From Sphingomonas liriopis (GTDB taxonomy: Bacteria > Pseudomonadota > Alphaproteobacteria > Sphingomonadales > Sphingomonadaceae), in contig NZ_JAMLDY010000016.1 of assembly GCF_024211255.1 (NCBI RefSeq), positions 1 to 64,000 of the forward strand: 64,000 bases of DNA. Reading direction: 5' to 3'. Position numbers and translations under genes: made by a program. This document shows positions 62,167-64,000 of this stretch, piece after piece. Within the stretch, counting starts at the first letter, position 1. Every line of letters starts with the position of its first letter. Under the pieces are notes generated by a model that worked only from the letters and a program-made list of their open reading frames with translations, was not told the origin of the DNA and did not search any database.

Positions 62167-64000
62167 TCAATTGATTGAGCCTGAGGCTATCATTCCGGCC
62201 GATATTGCCGCTTCTAGCACAGTGTTGGGCGTCCCACCCCGATTGATCGCAACAACTACCCTAAAGCGAGCACGCGAAACGCTAAGATAAATTTCGCGCA
62301 AAACCTGCTGTTCCAAGGCCGCGGCCAGTGGTGGGTTATTTACTACCCGTGGTGGCATAATTCCCTGCTCAAGACCGACGAGGAGCACTGCGTCAAACTC
62401 CTGACCACCAATGAATGAAGGTCGACTCAGAATAACAAGCGGCTGGTCTGGTACGACTTTTTCACCACGCTGGGTAATGACATGAAGCGGTAGCTCTGAC
62501 TCCTCAAACGCTTCCACTAAATCCTTCCAGTAGGTCTCTGCATGGCAAATGACTGCGATTTGTCGTATGTTTTTAGACCTGAGTCGTTTAACGGACCGGA
62601 CGAGGAACCGCGGATAGGTCTGGTCCTCGCTTCTGGTAATTATTACTGGTGGGCTTGCCAGAGCATGACTTGATAGGACTGAAGCGTCGTCAGCGTCGGT
62701 AAAGTCGGGAAATTCGCTTCCAAACAGGTCAGTGGTTCTTTGAATTACAAAGAATGCTAGCGCTATGATCTCCTTAGTCGACCTGTGGTTAGATGGCAGT
62801 TTTTCACTTTCAACATCTGTGATGCCAAGCGATCCAAGCCCGGCAGCGGAGAGCCCAAACGGCTCTTGCGCTTCATCAAGCGCCAAAGCAATCGGAACGT
62901 GCTTAACAGCTGCATTTGAAAGAAGAGGGAATACCCGCCTTTCATTTTCATTGAATAGCTGAGCTTCATCCACAAGTACTAAGTCAAAACCCTCTGATTT
63001 TCTTTTTAGCTCCCATACTGGTGTTTTTAACCTTCCTGCGAGGGACAAGGCTATGTCATCAGAGTCAAGCATGCCGAATTGTTCGAACACCACTGCGTGA
63101 TATGCCTCGAAGCAGTCAAACACGACTGATCGCTCGACCTGCGAAAGGATGCGGTGGAAGCGGCTGAACGGGGTATCGGCATTGATATACCTGTCACGCT
63201 CTTCTGTGAGCCCACGCCCCTTAATCACGGCGGATATCTCAGACATAACAAGGACGGCAAAAGCTGAGAACAGCTCTTCCTCGGCCCACACCTGCTTGAG
63301 TAGGCCACTTTCCTCAAATAGTTGGGGACGGGTGTCTAGTACTTGACGGAGAGCGGCGCGTATCTGCTCCGACTGGAACTCCTTTGTCTTCTGAGCATCG
63401 CGGTCGATAACCATCTGCTCACTTATTTCAATCTTTTGCCTTCCATACTCGCTAAGGGTCGTTACAATGAGCTCGTGCTTTGACCCGGTGAGGAACTCCT
63501 CTCCGCCCAAGGCTCTAAAGCGGTCTGCAACCGTTGCAGCCATCGCAGCATTGTGGACAATATAGGCTACCTTGATAGAATGACCCGTAGCTTGTCGACA
63601 CTGAAGAAACCTTAATGCGATCAATTGCATGAGCAGTGTTTTACCTGATCCTGCAGGCCCGATAATTCGCATTGGATGGCCGTGAAGGACATCAACGGAA
63701 AGGGCGCGGCGCTGTGACGGGTTTAATACCCCACTGCCGAGCCAGTCCTGGTACGTCCAATGTATAGTCTCATATGGGTTTACAACCCTATCACTTTGCA
63801 CATTATTTGTATTAACTGTTATGCTCGCAAGAAATCCGGTGTCTACATCTGTTGGAGCAACCGCTGCTCGCAGTTCGGAGAACTGTTGATCCTCCAAGGC
63901 AGGGCGTCGAGTGTGCTTATCTGCCAGTCCATCACATAACTCGATCAGCGCGGGCACTTTTCGGAGTTCGGGCTCAATGCCGTTGGTTAACTCATCGAAA
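62167..64000 (-). CDS. SF1 (UvrD/Rep-like) helicase, 5' end cut by window edge
   Basis: At least 610 residues; the frame is open to the edge, so the start is missing. Motif Q/I: LNPSQRRALSVD and RIIGPAGSGKTLLMQL; motif II: VLVDEAQLF; motif III/IV: ALALDEAQEPF and LPSNHRSTKEII; motif V: GGQEFDAVLLVGLEQG; motif VI: IYLSVSRARFRVVV. GC is near 50%, far lower than in the backbone. Such solitary helicases with an extra N-terminal domain often belong to defence systems; the partner would lie to the right. Confidence 0.85.
   Translation of the reverse strand, partial: FDELTNGIEPELRKVPALIELCDGLADKHTRRPALEDQQFSELRAAVAPTDVDTGFLASITVNTNNVQSDRVVNPYETIHWTYQDWLGSGVLNPSQRRALSVDVLHGHPMRIIGPAGSGKTLLMQLIALRFLQCRQATGHSIKVAYIVHNAAMAATVADRFRALGGEEFLTGSKHELIVTTLSEYGRQKIEISEQMVIDRDAQKTKEFQSEQIRAALRQVLDTRPQLFEESGLLKQVWAEEELFSAFAVLVMSEISAVIKGRGLTEERDRYINADTPFSRFHRILSQVERSVVFDCFEAYHAVVFEQFGMLDSDDIALSLAGRLKTPVWELKRKSEGFDLVLVDEAQLFNENERRVFPLLSNAAVKHVPIALALDEAQEPFGLSAAGLGSLGITDVESEKLPSNHRSTKEIIALAFFVIQRTTDLFGSEFPDFTDADDASVLSSHALASPPVIITRSEDQTYPRFLVRSVKRLRSKNIRQIAVICHAETYWKDLVEAFEESELPLHVITQRGEKVVPDQPLVILSRPSFIGGQEFDAVLLVGLEQGIMPPRVVNNPPLAAALEQQVLREIYLSVSRARFRVVVAINRGGTPNTVLEAAISAGMIASGSIN

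Larger units (their letters stand above)
54110..64000. mobile_element. Genomic island inserted in queA (left end)
   Basis: From the broken queA to the right edge the genes are accessory: Mrr-like nuclease, tyrosine recombinase pointing toward the junction, RepA-like ATPase, small orphan genes and an SF1 helicase. GC drops clearly at 55.2-55.8 kb and again after 62 kb. The right end is outside the window. The exact attachment core cannot be defined from one side. Confidence 0.75.

Overview
The window is a piece of a high-GC alphaproteobacterial chromosome, most likely Sphingomonas or a close relative. The support is a TorF-type porin, a NodT-type efflux outer-membrane protein (two of them), dense overlapping ATGA/GTGA operons, and many short intergenic inverted-repeat elements of several families. 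No rRNA, tRNA or CRISPR array was found. These are readings by eye; no database search was run.

Layout of the backbone (about 1-54,110). The left edge holds the end of an IS30-like insertion sequence. It is followed by a lysyl-phosphatidylglycerol pair (AcvB/VirJ-like hydrolase and MprF), a CitE-like lyase and a hybrid histidine kinase. Next comes a tripartite efflux operon (MFS, membrane fusion protein, outer-membrane factor), a GH130/GH13/GT4 carbohydrate operon, a porin, a carbonic anhydrase/SulP pair and an OmpR-type two-component system. A second efflux operon follows, run by a MarR regulator with a clear palindromic operator. Then come a DegT aminotransferase fused to a flavoprotein with a GT2 glycosyltransferase, a valine-degradation operon (mmsA, lipoprotein, acyl-CoA dehydrogenase, mmsB) with a divergent LysR gene, gyrB, an EF-hand/OmpA protein, recF, coq4, a double-motif aspartic protease, small envelope proteins, an S9 peptidase, a SleB-type cell-wall hydrolase, an M16 peptidase, tgt, an EF-hand protein and a LacI regulator.

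Layout of the accessory region (about 54,110-64,000). Only the last ~39 codons of queA remain next to tgt/lacI, and the sequence then changes character. What follows looks like the left end of an integrated element: an Mrr-like nuclease with a small partner gene, a tyrosine recombinase, a RepA-like ATPase, several small unknown proteins (two of them paralogous), a DUF4230 protein with an exported partner, and an SF1 helicase of visibly lower GC that runs off the right edge. The other end of the element and the rest of queA should lie beyond the window.

Points of special interest. Two intergenic repeats sit in frame inside the start of an efflux outer-membrane gene and push its lipoprotein signal more than 100 residues inward. 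The aminotransferase/flavoprotein fusion keeps an internal ribosome-binding site and start at the domain joint. A 64-bp element upstream of the carbonic anhydrase gene folds as a perfect three-way junction. The two-gene Mrr module in the island is a candidate modification-dependent defence system.
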